DNA from: UBA6136 sp044351045
GTDB lineage: Bacteria > Pseudomonadota > Gammaproteobacteria > Methylococcales > Methylococcaceae
Assembly (NCBI GenBank): GCA_044351045.1
Contig: JBILGM010000067.1
Location: forward strand, 1-12,090
DNA length: 12,090 nt
Direction: 5' to 3'
The notes below the pieces were generated by a model. That model did not search any database, was not told the DNA's origin, and saw only the letters and a list, made by a program, of their open reading frames with translations. This document shows positions 5,635 to 12,090 of this stretch, in pieces. The first letter of the stretch is position 1, and each line of letters starts with the position of its first letter. The translations under genes and the position numbers were made by a program.

Positions 5635-5703
5635 GCCTAAGCCTTCCATCAACCGGACGTGCCCCGGCAAGCCGGGTCACGCTGGTTATGTCAAACGTTA
5701 GAC
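5635..5703 (+). other. attC site 7, end of the array
   Basis: GCCTAAG (5635-5641) and GTTAGAC (5697-5703) enclose a good stem, GTGCCCCGGC with GCCGGGTCAC, and outer arms CATCAACCGG and CTGGTTATGTC. The 5' box ends in AAG instead of the conserved AAC. The site starts three bases after the stop of the 344-aa gene. No further attC follows, so the integron ends here. Confidence 0.88.
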
Positions 5704-5773
5704 AAATCTGGATCACCGCTCCCTTTTTGAATGTCGAGTATTAGCCCGCGTAGGCCGGAATAGGCGGTCCTCT

Positions 5774-5832
5774 GCCGTGTTCCGTCGTATGGGTGTTCGT
5801 ATGGGCACCCCGGCTTTTTTAGCGCCGGGTGC
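5774..5832 (+). terminator. Hairpin with T-run over a tandem repeat
   Basis: GGGTG (5791-5795) pairs with CACCC (5806-5810) and, beyond a left-side bulge, GCCG (5774-5777) with CGGC (5811-5814), directly followed by six T (5815-5820). This fits an intrinsic terminator reading out of the integron. A competing hairpin uses GCACCCCGGC (5805-5814) and GCCGGGTGC (5824-5832). The 9-mer TCGTATGGG is repeated at 5785 and 5797 with a 12-base period. Confidence 0.5.
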
Positions 5833-5862
5833 AGGGTTGCCACCGTCGGGCCTATGGATCAC

Positions 5863-5898
5863 TTCACATCCATTCTTGTCTCTTTAAAATGCTAGTAT
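5863..5898 (+). promoter_or_regulatory. Putative promoter upstream of the VpsR-like gene
   Basis: Two overlapping sigma-70 candidates are seen: TTCACA (5863-5868) with TAAAAT (5885-5890) at 16-base spacing, and an extended -10 element TGCTAGTAT (5890-5898). Either would start a transcript near 5897-5906, some 140 bases before the regulator gene. The region is AT-rich compared with its surroundings. Confidence 0.5.
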
Positions 5899-5904
5899 CC
5901 CAAT

Positions 5905-5998
5905 GTTGATGGCTAAGTATCTGCTGCGATCCTTGGTCAGCCCAGTCACGAGCGTGAGACGTTTTGGGAGTCACGTCGGCTCTTGGGCTTCCTTTTTT
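5905..5998 (+). ncRNA. Candidate small RNA or terminated leader
   Basis: A transcript from the promoter just upstream would run about 90 bases into a nested hairpin: AGCCCA (5939-5944) pairs with TGGGCT (5984-5989), GAGC with GCTC inside it, and GACG with CGTC inside that. TCC and six T (5993-5998) follow. This is a strong intrinsic terminator placed before the regulator gene, so the product is either a short independent RNA or a leader whose readthrough controls the gene. It does not match a riboswitch class I know. Confidence 0.45.
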
Positions 5999-6044
5999 CT
6001 GAACCGGGCAAGCGCCTTGCCTGGCGTAAACATGGAAATCAGTG

Positions 6045-7409
6045 ATGGATACGCGTAAATGCCTTTTCTATGCGGCCTCCGGAATGGATGAGGGGCTGCT
6101 GCAGAGTCTTCGTCAACATGGCTGGGTGGTCAATCTGGCTCTGGATGCAGAGGAGGCCTATTCACGTAAGAATCAGCCCGATATACGCCTGGGTCTGGTA
6201 TCTATTGGTAAACACGCTCTGGCAGATTGGGTTTTGATTCAGAACGTGATCAGTGGTGGAGGGATACCTTGGGTGGCTCTGATCAATCCGGGCGTGACCG
6301 TGTCCCGGGAGTTGCTCCAATTGCTGGCCGGGGGGTTTAATGACTATCACGTGCTGCCGGCCGATGCCGATCGGGTGTTGTTCAGCCTCTACCAGGCGGA
6401 GTCAAACCGCAGCGGCGTATCCCTTACGCTGGGGCAGGCAATGTCCCACCAGGAGGCGAGCCTGGCCGGCTGTGGTCCGGGATCGATCCAGTTCCAGGCG
6501 GCTATCGACCTGGCTTCTCAATCTGATCAACCGGTACTAATTCGGGGAGGAGCAGGGACCGGCAAGGAGGTGGTAGCCCGCGCCATTCATCGGCGGACAT
6601 GGCGCGGCGTGGCGCCTTTCATACCGGTTACCTGTGTCGCATTGGCGGGAGATGAGTTGAGACTGGAGTTGTTTGGCCTGGGTGATGCGGCCTATCCCGG
6701 TGACCAGGCCCTGCGCCGCGGGCGTGTGGATGCGGCTCAGGTTGGTGTCCTGTTTTTTGATGGAGTGGACGCTCTTTCTGAAGACGCGCAGGATGATCTC
6801 CTCCAGTTGCTGCAGACAAGAGTCTATCGGCGTGTCGGTGCGCAGCACCCTATCCCGGTCGATTTGCGGGTGATGGCCTCTACCCGGGTCGATCTCAGTG
6901 AAAGGGTGGCCGAAGGTCGCTTCTCTGAAGCACTGCTGTCCGCTTTGAGCGTACATACCATCATGGTGCCCGCGTTGAGCGACCGCAGGGACGATATCGA
7001 GTGGCTGGCCCACTATTTTCTAAAACAGCAATGGCCAGATATCTCCTGTTCCTTCGCGGAATTTGCACCCGAGACGGTGGAGACGATGCGCCGCTATGAC
7101 TGGCCCGGCAATATCCGGGAGTTGGTGAATCGCATCGCCAGAGCGGCCAGTCTCAGTGAGGGTAAGCCGATCACACCTCAGCATCTCGGATTAGTCCCAC
7201 CCAAGCAGTCGGCGGGTTCAGTGGTCGGTGATGGCATGACGCTAGGCTCGGCCAAATCGCAGGCTGAAAAGGAAGTGATTGAAGCGGCCCTGGAGGCTTA
7301 CGATCATAATATTTCGCGTGCGGCCCGACAGCTGGGCGTCTCCCGCATGACGCTCTACCGGTTGATGGACAAGCATCAGGTGCGCGGGGCGGTCTCCAGG
7401 CAATGCTAG
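6045..7409 (+). CDS. VpsR-like AAA+ transcription regulator
   Basis: This is a 454-aa DNA-binding regulator of the NtrC type, closest in plan to VpsR of Vibrio, a c-di-GMP-responsive activator of biofilm genes. Residues 1-120 form a receiver-like domain without a visible phosphoacceptor Asp (SIG where D is usual, near residue 53). Residues 140-385 are the AAA+ domain with Walker A GGAGTGKE (168-175), LSDRRDDIEW (311-320) and DWPGNIREL (352-360). The sigma-54 contact loop GAFTGA is replaced by DAAYPG (214-219), and the Walker B DE is DG (239-240). Residues 423-446 are a Fis-type helix-turn-helix. The protein probably does not work with sigma-54 or hydrolyse ATP normally, and may act at sigma-70 promoters. 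ATG 6045 was preferred over GTG 6042 because GGAAA lies six bases upstream. Confidence 0.85.
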   Translation: MDTRKCLFYAASGMDEGLLQSLRQHGWVVNLALDAEEAYSRKNQPDIRLGLVSIGKHALADWVLIQNVISGGGIPWVALINPGVTVSRELLQLLAGGFNDYHVLPADADRVLFSLYQAESNRSGVSLTLGQAMSHQEASLAGCGPGSIQFQAAIDLASQSDQPVLIRGGAGTGKEVVARAIHRRTWRGVAPFIPVTCVALAGDELRLELFGLGDAAYPGDQALRRGRVDAAQVGVLFFDGVDALSEDAQDDLLQLLQTRVYRRVGAQHPIPVDLRVMASTRVDLSERVAEGRFSEALLSALSVHTIMVPALSDRRDDIEWLAHYFLKQQWPDISCSFAEFAPETVETMRRYDWPGNIRELVNRIARAASLSEGKPITPQHLGLVPPKQSAGSVVGDGMTLGSAKSQAEKEVIEAALEAYDHNISRAARQLGVSRMTLYRLMDKHQVRGAVSRQC

Positions 7410-7445
7410 GCGACGAGCCGGCGGGTCACCTTCAGAAACCTTGAT

Positions 7446-7922
7446 TCACAGCCAGCGCCAGTGGCGAAAACTCGCCGCTTGGCCTCGGTAAATTCCGCGT
7501 TCGTCACGCAGGTTCCAGACGAGGGCATTTTCGATTTCGAATCTTCTTCCGTGACGACCGATGCGGATGCCTTGGTAATTATCGGCATAACCTTGGTCGG
7601 CCACCGTCTTCAATAGCGCCGAGCGGGCCTCCCGGTTGGGTTCCTCGGCCGATAGCCGCGACGGGCAGGCCGTCATTTCCACCCAGTCCATGCCGAAAAG
7701 GCTGAGCGCCATCTGGTTGGCATAATTGAAGATCGGGTCAGCCTGGGTGCCGTGCGAAAGCAGGGCCAGCGGCGCCGTGAAGAGGTAGCGGGCGGCTTCC
7801 TCATCGTTCATGCGCGGGTTCACCAGATCGCGTCCGGTCCAGTGTCGATAGCTCCGCAGGATCAGCCCGATGTGTTCAGCCATGAAGTGGTTGTCTTCAG
7901 CGGGAATGGGCGTGGCGGTCAT
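7446..7922 (-). CDS. MEKHLA domain protein
   Basis: This 158-aa protein is a stand-alone MEKHLA domain, a PAS-related fold also found at the end of some plant homeodomain proteins; bacterial members have no settled function but are thought to sense ligands or redox state. Recognisable parts are HIGLILRSYRHWTGRDLV near the start, DPIFNYANQMALSLFGMDW in the middle, SRLSAEEPNREAR, the segment YQGIRIGRHGRRFEIENALVWNL, and GIYRGQAASF before the end. It is full length for the family. ATG 7922 was chosen over TTG 7937; neither has a good ribosome binding site. The gene converges on the VpsR-like gene with a 36-base gap and is divergent from the methyltransferase gene, so it is probably transcribed alone. 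Confidence 0.82.
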   Translation of the reverse strand: MTATPIPAEDNHFMAEHIGLILRSYRHWTGRDLVNPRMNDEEAARYLFTAPLALLSHGTQADPIFNYANQMALSLFGMDWVEMTACPSRLSAEEPNREARSALLKTVADQGYADNYQGIRIGRHGRRFEIENALVWNLRDERGIYRGQAASFRHWRWL

Positions 7923-7994
7923 GATGATGGCTTTCAACGGATGGTTGGTTGCGATTATAGCGATCTGGACGCAAGGATCATTCGCTCGGGTCGC

Positions 7995-8023
7995 TTGCCG
8001 GCCCCCCTGCTCTCGCCTAGTAT
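7995..8023 (+). promoter_or_regulatory. Sigma-70 promoter for the methyltransferase gene
   Basis: TTGCCG (7995-8000) and TAGTAT (8018-8023) are separated by exactly 17 bases and lie 28 bases before the ATG at 8051. They match four of six consensus bases in each box. The position in the divergent gap supports use. Confidence 0.65.
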
Positions 8024-8050
8024 CGAAGCGACTATTTTTCCGGGGGTGGC

Positions 8051-8830
8051 ATGGGCAAGTATGGCGGGAAGGTTATCCATTGCTGTTATGACGGCGAGGG
8101 TCCTATCGAGGTAGTGGAATCCTATGGTGTCCGCTCCCTGCATTTTGGCTCTACCGCACGGCAAAGCGCCATGGCGCTGGCGAATCCGGACCACATCGAA
8201 CTTCCCTATCTTCGCGCCATGTTGGTCGGACTCGTATTCGTACCGGCGCCGGCACGGATTCTGATTCTGGGGCTTGGCGGTGGTTCTCTGCCCCGGTTTC
8301 TTCTGCAGCACTATCCTGATACGGTCATCGAAGTCGTCGAGTCGCGTGCGGCCATGGTGGATGTGGCACGAGACTATTTTGGCCTGTCGGACTGTGCTGG
8401 CTTGAATATTCGGATCGCCGATGGCGGGGAGTATCTGCAGCAATGTCTGACGGAGGGCCAATGTCGATACGATCTTATTTTGGTGGATGTCTTCGATGAC
8501 CAGGGCTTGGCGCCGATGGTCATGCGTCACGACTTTTTTGCGGCATTGGCCAGTCTGGTCAATCTCGGCGGCGTGGCGGCGGTCAACCTCTGGAGCGGTC
8601 ATGAGGAATCCTTCCGCGCCGTGATGCGGCTGCTGAAGCTTTACTTCCCCAATGGCGCTCACTCATTGCCGGTGATGGGGCGAGGCAATGTGGTTGGAAT
8701 TGGCCTGGAGGCGACCCTTGGTCCCCCACGACCGAAGGTCTGCCTCGCCCAAGCCCAATCCCTGGAACGGCGCATGGGTATCGAGTTCAGCCGGCTAATA
8801 CAGCGTCTGGCACCGCCCTTGGGGCGTTAG
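8051..8830 (+). CDS. Spermidine-synthase-like methyltransferase-fold protein
   Basis: This 259-aa protein has the Rossmann-type fold shared by spermidine synthases and SAM-dependent methyltransferases. Visible are glycine-rich motif I LGLGGGSLP (73-81), the acidic end of the next strand IEVVES (93-98), IADGGEYL (122-129) with the adenine-site Asp, and LILVDVFDD (142-150). In true spermidine synthases the catalytic region reads D-S-S/T-D-P; here it is DVFDD, so the putrescine aminopropyl-transfer site is not conserved. The N-terminal beta domain is short. It is better called a SpeE-like protein of unknown substrate than a spermidine synthase. It is transcribed alone from its own promoter and converges on the yaiI-type gene with a 14-base gap. 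Confidence 0.8.
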   Translation: MGKYGGKVIHCCYDGEGPIEVVESYGVRSLHFGSTARQSAMALANPDHIELPYLRAMLVGLVFVPAPARILILGLGGGSLPRFLLQHYPDTVIEVVESRAAMVDVARDYFGLSDCAGLNIRIADGGEYLQQCLTEGQCRYDLILVDVFDDQGLAPMVMRHDFFAALASLVNLGGVAAVNLWSGHEESFRAVMRLLKLYFPNGAHSLPVMGRGNVVGIGLEATLGPPRPKVCLAQAQSLERRMGIEFSRLIQRLAPPLGR

Positions 8831-8844
8831 CGTCAAGGCTCTTT

Positions 8845-9306
8845 TTAGTCAGCAGAGGAGGGCGCATTCCGCCGCAGAAATCGGTCGAGCTGGTTGGCAA
8901 AGGCCTGCCGGTCAGTTTGACTGAGTGCGGCGGGGCCGCCCGTGGACACCCCGCTGGCTCTCAGTGTCTCCATGAAATCACGCATATTGAGCCGCGCACG
9001 AATATTTTCTGGTGTATAGAATTCCCCGCGCGGATTGAGCGCATGACCGCCTTGCTCAATCACTTCGGCGGCCAGAGGAATGTCCGCAGTGATCACCAGG
9101 TCGCCCGGTGTGAGTTGTTGGAGGATTTCATTGTCCGCCACGTCGAATCCGCGTGGCACACGCCGCGCAGAAATCCAGCGGGAAGGCGGCGTGGCCATGG
9201 TTTGATTGGCGACCAGAATTAGCGGGACCTGAACTCGCTCAGCTGCCTTGAAAAGAATGTCCTTGATGACATTCGGACACGCGTCCGCATCCACCCAGAT
9301 TTGCAT
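8845..9306 (-). CDS. yaiI: UPF0178 (YaiI/YqxD) family protein
   Basis: This 153-aa protein belongs to the DUF188/UPF0178 family, a PIN/NYN-like fold proposed to act on nucleic acid but not characterised. It begins with the family hallmark MQIWVDADACP (acidic residues D6 and D8), continues with ILVANQ and then DNEIL, and has the second acidic strand DLVITADIPLA. NPRGEFYTPENI and RLNMRDFM complete the match. ATG 9306 was chosen because the hallmark begins there and CAGGAT lies about eight bases upstream; a longer frame to 9333 adds residues atypical for the family. It is the last gene of the minus-strand operon, 28 bases after the lipoprotein gene. Confidence 0.9.
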   Translation of the reverse strand: MQIWVDADACPNVIKDILFKAAERVQVPLILVANQTMATPPSRWISARRVPRGFDVADNEILQQLTPGDLVITADIPLAAEVIEQGGHALNPRGEFYTPENIRARLNMRDFMETLRASGVSTGGPAALSQTDRQAFANQLDRFLRRNAPSSAD

Positions 9307-9334
9307 GCGGTTGATCCTGTGAGCCCGTCCCAAG

Positions 9335-9679
9335 TCAATCCGCCAGGCCGCTAAAGGGGAGAGCCAGAGTGTCTACCATGACGGAGGCGGGGATGCCCAG
9401 CATGATCAGTGGCGACAAGGCCCGCGTAGAGGATTGGTACAGGGTGTCCTGTTCCGCCTTGGGGTAATACAGCGCGAGACAGGCATCGGCTGGTTTGGAA
9501 TCGTCTGAGAAGACCCAATCCAGTGCCGCGATATCCATGCGGGTTAGTGCAAATACTTTTGGACAGCATTTCGTGTTGGCCGATCTGGGCTTACCCTGTT
9601 TTTCGACCATCATGCTGGCACATCCTGTCGCAGTGCCTGCCATCAAGAGCAAAAGCAGCAATTTGAGTATGCGATTCAT
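9335..9679 (-). CDS. YceK/YidQ-type lipoprotein
   Basis: This 114-aa protein has a lipoprotein signal: MNRILKLLLLLLMAGTATGC, with the acylated Cys at residue 20. The lipobox (ATGC) has an unusual Ala at -3 but acceptable small residues after it. The mature C-terminal part, IMLGIPASVMVDTLALPF, matches the DUF1375 family (YceK, YidQ), small lipoproteins with a D-T-L-x-L-P segment and unknown role. A Cys pair (KCCPKV) is unusual for the family. The start ATG overlaps the ligA stop as ATGA, so the two are translationally coupled; an upstream in-frame extension lies inside ligA and would bury the signal peptide. Localisation is likely the inner or outer membrane, periplasmic face. Confidence 0.82.
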   Translation of the reverse strand: MNRILKLLLLLLMAGTATGCASMMVEKQGKPRSANTKCCPKVFALTRMDIAALDWVFSDDSKPADACLALYYPKAEQDTLYQSSTRALSPLIMLGIPASVMVDTLALPFSGLAD

Positions 9680-11739
9680 GCGTCCGTTTCGGCGGGTTCG
9701 GAAAAACTGGCTTCCGGGGTTGGTTTCCGACACAAACTCAGAAACGCGGCCTCATCCAGAACGGGAATGTCTAATGCCTGGGCTTTGCTCAGTTTGGAAC
9801 CCGGGTCCGCGCCGGCGACGACATAGTCAGTTTTTGCCGAGACACTTCCGGCGGCCTTGCCGCCCAGGGAGTGGACCAGCGCCTTGGCCTCCTCGCGTGA
9901 GAGCGAGTCTAGCGTCCCGGTGATGACAAAGGTTTTGCCGGCAAAGGGTAATGCCTCAGCCTCAATCCGCTCCGGCATGGCATCCCAATGGATGCCGGCA
10001 TCGACCAGTCTTTGCAAGACCTCGAGGTTATGTGATTGACGGAAAAAGGTAAACACATGCCGGGCCACGGTCGGACCGATGTCCGGGGCAGTCTGCAAGG
10101 TCATTTCGTCTGCTGTTTTCAGTGTGTCGAGATTGCGAAACCATTCCGCCAGCGTGCGTGCCGTGACTTCTCCGACCTCCCGGATGCCCAGCGCGAAGAG
10201 AAAACGGGGCAGAGTGGTGTGGCGACTGGCGTTGAGGGCGTTGATCAGGTTGCTGGCTGATTTTTCGGCCATTCGATCCAGGCCGGCGATTTTCTCAACC
10301 GTCAGCTGATACAGATCAGCCACCGTTCCGATCAGACCATTCTCGAGCAATTGATCGACCATCTTGTCACCCAGACCGTCGATATTCATGGCTTTGCGCG
10401 AGGCAAAATGTTTGACCGCTTCCTTGTGTTGCGCCGGGCAATAGAGACCACCACTGCAACGGGCGATGGCTTCCCCCTCGATGGTTTCCACTTCCGACCC
10501 GCAGGCGGGACAGCGTGTCGGCATAACGAAGAGGGTCACATCGTCTGGCCTGAGTTCCGGGAGGCTTTTAACGACTTCAGGAATCACATCGCCCGCCCGC
10601 CGGACGATGACCGTATCGCCGACCCGGATGTCTTTGCGCTGAACTTCATCGGCATTGTGCAATGTCGCATTGGTGACCGTGACCCCGCCTACAAAGACGG
10701 GTTCCAGTCGCGCGACCGGTGTCAGTGCGCCGGTACGGCCAACCTGAACCTCGATGGCCGCGACGCGGGTGGTGGCTTCTTCGGCCGGAAACTTGTGGGC
10801 AATGGCCCAGCGTGGCGCTCGGGCGACAAAGCCGAGCATCTCTCGGTCCCTGAGGCTATTTAGCTTGTAGACCACACCATCGATTTCATAAGGCAAAGCC
10901 GGGCGCCGTCTCAGTAGGTCGGTGTAGTAGGCGAAACATTCATCGACGCCTTGCACCGTATGCAACTCGGGATTGATCGGGATACCCCAGGTACTGAAGC
11001 GGCTCATGACCTCGCTGTGGGTCTCTGGAAGTTGCTCGGTGGGATACAGCCCATAGCCATAGCAATAAAAATCGAGCGGTCGAGTGGCGGTGACCCCCGG
11101 GTTCAGCTGTCTCAGGCTGCCCGCTGCCGCATTGCGGGGATTGGCGAAGGTTTTTTCTCCAGCTGACAGAGCCCGCTCATTCAGTTCCAGAAAACCTTGC
11201 TTGGGCATGAATACCTCGCCCCGAATCTCGAATCGATCCGGCCAGCCCTGGCCGTTCAAGCGCAAGGGAACGGGGGGCAGGGTGCGAATATTGGCGGTGA
11301 TGTTTTCACCGGTCCGTCCATCGCCTCGGGTCGCCGCCCGCACCAGCAGGCCCTGTTCGTAGGTCAGGCTGACGGCCAGTCCATCGAGCTTGGGTTCGAC
11401 GGCAAAAACAAGATCTTCATGCTTGAGACTTTTACTGATGCGGCGACTGAAGTCGATCAGGTCATCTTCACTGAAGGCATTGTCCAGAGAAAGCATCGGC
11501 ACGGGATGCTGCACTTCGGAAAAGGCAGCAGCCGGCTCAGCGCCGACTCGCTGAGTAGGGGAGTCGGCAGTTTGCAGCTCCGGGTGCTCGCGTTCCAGTG
11601 CGAGCAACGCTTGCATCAGTTGGTCATATTCCGCGTCGGATATCAGCGGATCGTCCAGCTGATGATAGCGGCGGTTGTGGAACTCGATGGCCTGGCGGAG
11701 TTGGGCAGCACGCTGCCGAACAGTCTCCGTTATGGTCAC
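9676..11739 (-). CDS. ligA: NAD-dependent DNA ligase LigA
   Basis: LigA seals nicks in duplex DNA, using NAD+ as the AMP donor; it joins Okazaki fragments and completes repair. The 687-aa product has every expected part: domain Ia with HNRRYHQLDDPLISDAEYD (21-39), the adenylation motif EPKLDG with active-site K117, DGRTGENIT (140-148) and AHKFPAE (314-320), an OB fold, a zinc finger with C410, C413, C428 and C434, helix-hairpin-helix motifs (NIDGLGDKMV), and a C-terminal BRCT domain from about residue 598. Length agrees with E. coli LigA (671) plus a short acidic tail. The start is GTG at 11739, two bases after the zipA stop, so translation is coupled to zipA. Confidence 0.97.
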   Translation of the reverse strand: MTITETVRQRAAQLRQAIEFHNRRYHQLDDPLISDAEYDQLMQALLALEREHPELQTADSPTQRVGAEPAAAFSEVQHPVPMLSLDNAFSEDDLIDFSRRISKSLKHEDLVFAVEPKLDGLAVSLTYEQGLLVRAATRGDGRTGENITANIRTLPPVPLRLNGQGWPDRFEIRGEVFMPKQGFLELNERALSAGEKTFANPRNAAAGSLRQLNPGVTATRPLDFYCYGYGLYPTEQLPETHSEVMSRFSTWGIPINPELHTVQGVDECFAYYTDLLRRRPALPYEIDGVVYKLNSLRDREMLGFVARAPRWAIAHKFPAEEATTRVAAIEVQVGRTGALTPVARLEPVFVGGVTVTNATLHNADEVQRKDIRVGDTVIVRRAGDVIPEVVKSLPELRPDDVTLFVMPTRCPACGSEVETIEGEAIARCSGGLYCPAQHKEAVKHFASRKAMNIDGLGDKMVDQLLENGLIGTVADLYQLTVEKIAGLDRMAEKSASNLINALNASRHTTLPRFLFALGIREVGEVTARTLAEWFRNLDTLKTADEMTLQTAPDIGPTVARHVFTFFRQSHNLEVLQRLVDAGIHWDAMPERIEAEALPFAGKTFVITGTLDSLSREEAKALVHSLGGKAAGSVSAKTDYVVAGADPGSKLSKAQALDIPVLDEAAFLSLCRKPTPEASFSEPAETDA

Positions 11740-11741
11740 GG

Positions 11742-12090
11742 TCAGTTTTCGATGGGCTGTTTCAGCAGATTCCGCATGTGCGCAATTTTGCTCGCACTGA
11801 GCGGTTGGCGAGACTCATCCCACTGAATGCCATGCAGACGCTGGGCGAGTTCACGGCTGGTATTCACGAGGTCGTCGTAGGTCCCAAGCGGATCCGAGAC
11901 GCGCGCGGTCTGGAAGAACAACACGATGCCGGGGCATTCGAAATCATCCATATCGTCGATCGGAAAGGTGCCCGGCTCCACCAGGCTGGCGACGCTGAAC
12001 AGGGTGTGGGTTAGGTCGGGGTCATAGCGATGGAAAATGCCCATGTCGCCAAACAGCAGGTCCCCATCCATCAAGGCCTGCTTCAATTCC
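11742..12090 (-). CDS. zipA: Cell division protein ZipA, C-terminal part
   Basis: ZipA is an inner-membrane protein that anchors FtsZ at the division site. Only the C-terminal FtsZ-binding domain, about 115 residues, lies in the window; the N-terminal membrane anchor and the Pro/Gln-rich linker are beyond position 12090. The residues seen follow the domain in order: DGDLLFGDMGIFHRYDP, TLFSVASLVEPGTF, IDDMDDFECPGIVLFFQ, then a helix ending in LNT-like VNTSRELAQRLHG and a final helix MRNLLKQ. The position directly upstream of ligA is the conserved gammaproteobacterial order and confirms the call. The frame is open past the window edge, so TTG at 12086 is not the start. Confidence 0.93.
   Translation of the reverse strand, partial: ELKQALMDGDLLFGDMGIFHRYDPDLTHTLFSVASLVEPGTFPIDDMDDFECPGIVLFFQTARVSDPLGTYDDLVNTSRELAQRLHGIQWDESRQPLSASKIAHMRNLLKQPIEN

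Larger units (their letters stand above)
595..5703. mobile_element. Degenerate chromosomal integron with about seven cassettes
   Basis: The layout is that of an integron: an integrase relic on the minus strand, a promoter and attI region of about 140 bases, then plus-strand cassettes each ending in an attC with RYYYAAC and GTTRRRY boxes. GTT crossover points, clear or degenerate, are seen near 1229, 2007, 2289, 3220, 3513, 4001, 4583 and 5697, defining seven cassettes. No transposase, insertion sequence or transposon end is visible. The array lies between clpB and a regulator gene, so it is sedentary rather than mobile. Cassette insertion by its own integrase is no longer possible, because the integrase has lost its catalytic residues. 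Confidence 0.9.

Noticed and set aside
595..5703. CRISPR array or insertion sequence
   Set aside because: The repeats are attC sites of varying sequence and spacing; there are no regular direct repeats with spacers and no transposase or terminal inverted repeats.
5905..5998. c-di-GMP (GEMM) riboswitch in front of the VpsR-like gene
   Set aside because: The conserved GEMM core and its tetraloop-receptor pairing are not present; only a terminator-like hairpin is seen.
6537..7013. A 158-aa minus-strand frame opposite the regulator
   Set aside because: It is antisense to the AAA+ domain and shows no family motif.
7955..8662. A 235-aa minus-strand frame opposite the SpeE-like gene
   Set aside because: The plus strand encodes clear methyltransferase-fold motifs; the antisense frame has none.
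8812..8848. Terminator between the convergent SpeE-like and yaiI genes
   Set aside because: CGCCC-TT-GGGGCG has too small a loop and lies too far from the T-run to be called with confidence.
9495..9923. Plus-strand frames opposite the lipoprotein gene and ligA, with others up to 12014
   Set aside because: All are shadows of the zipA-ligA-lipoprotein operon on the other strand.

Overview
The window looks like a gammaproteobacterial chromosome. It carries zipA (3' part) next to ligA in the same operon, which is a gammaproteobacterial arrangement, together with clpB, a yaiI-type gene and a VpsR-like regulator. The genus cannot be fixed from the sequence. The flanking host genes are GC-rich. Several genes in the middle are visibly richer in A and T, as expected of captured cassettes.

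Positions 1-464 are the 3' end of clpB. Positions 595-5703 are a sedentary chromosomal integron that is decaying. It has a broken integrase gene (intI) on the minus strand, a probable Pc promoter with a perfect TTGACA box, an attI-like point, and about seven gene cassettes on the plus strand separated by attC sites of varying quality. In order the cassettes hold: a DUF2971 protein; a 200-base stretch with no convincing gene; a 69-aa membrane protein plus a secreted 141-aa protein; a 57-aa orphan; a membrane protein interrupted by an in-frame stop; a 170-aa protein with a HEPN-like R-X5-H motif; and a 344-aa protein with conserved Cys/His motifs. A second, different intI remnant lies inside the array, within what should be an attC. 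Only the first cassette sits directly behind Pc. Most later cassette genes have no clear ribosome binding site.

Positions 5704-6044 form the noncoding junction back to host sequence. They contain a likely terminator built over a 12-base tandem repeat, and a promoter followed about 90 bases later by a nested hairpin and a T-run. This second part is a candidate small RNA or leader in front of the next gene. Positions 6045-7409 encode a VpsR/NtrC-type regulator that lacks the GAFTGA loop, the Walker B glutamate and a receiver aspartate.

After it come a convergent MEKHLA-domain gene, a divergently transcribed spermidine-synthase-like methyltransferase gene with a good sigma-70 promoter, and a minus-strand operon read zipA - ligA - lipoprotein - yaiI, with ATGA overlap or short gaps. 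These are housekeeping functions: cell division, DNA ligation, an envelope lipoprotein and a UPF0178 protein.

The main novelty is the integron: a dead integrase, a foreign intI relic trapped in an attC, and at least two cassette proteins (170 and 344 aa) with features reminiscent of defence proteins but no established function.
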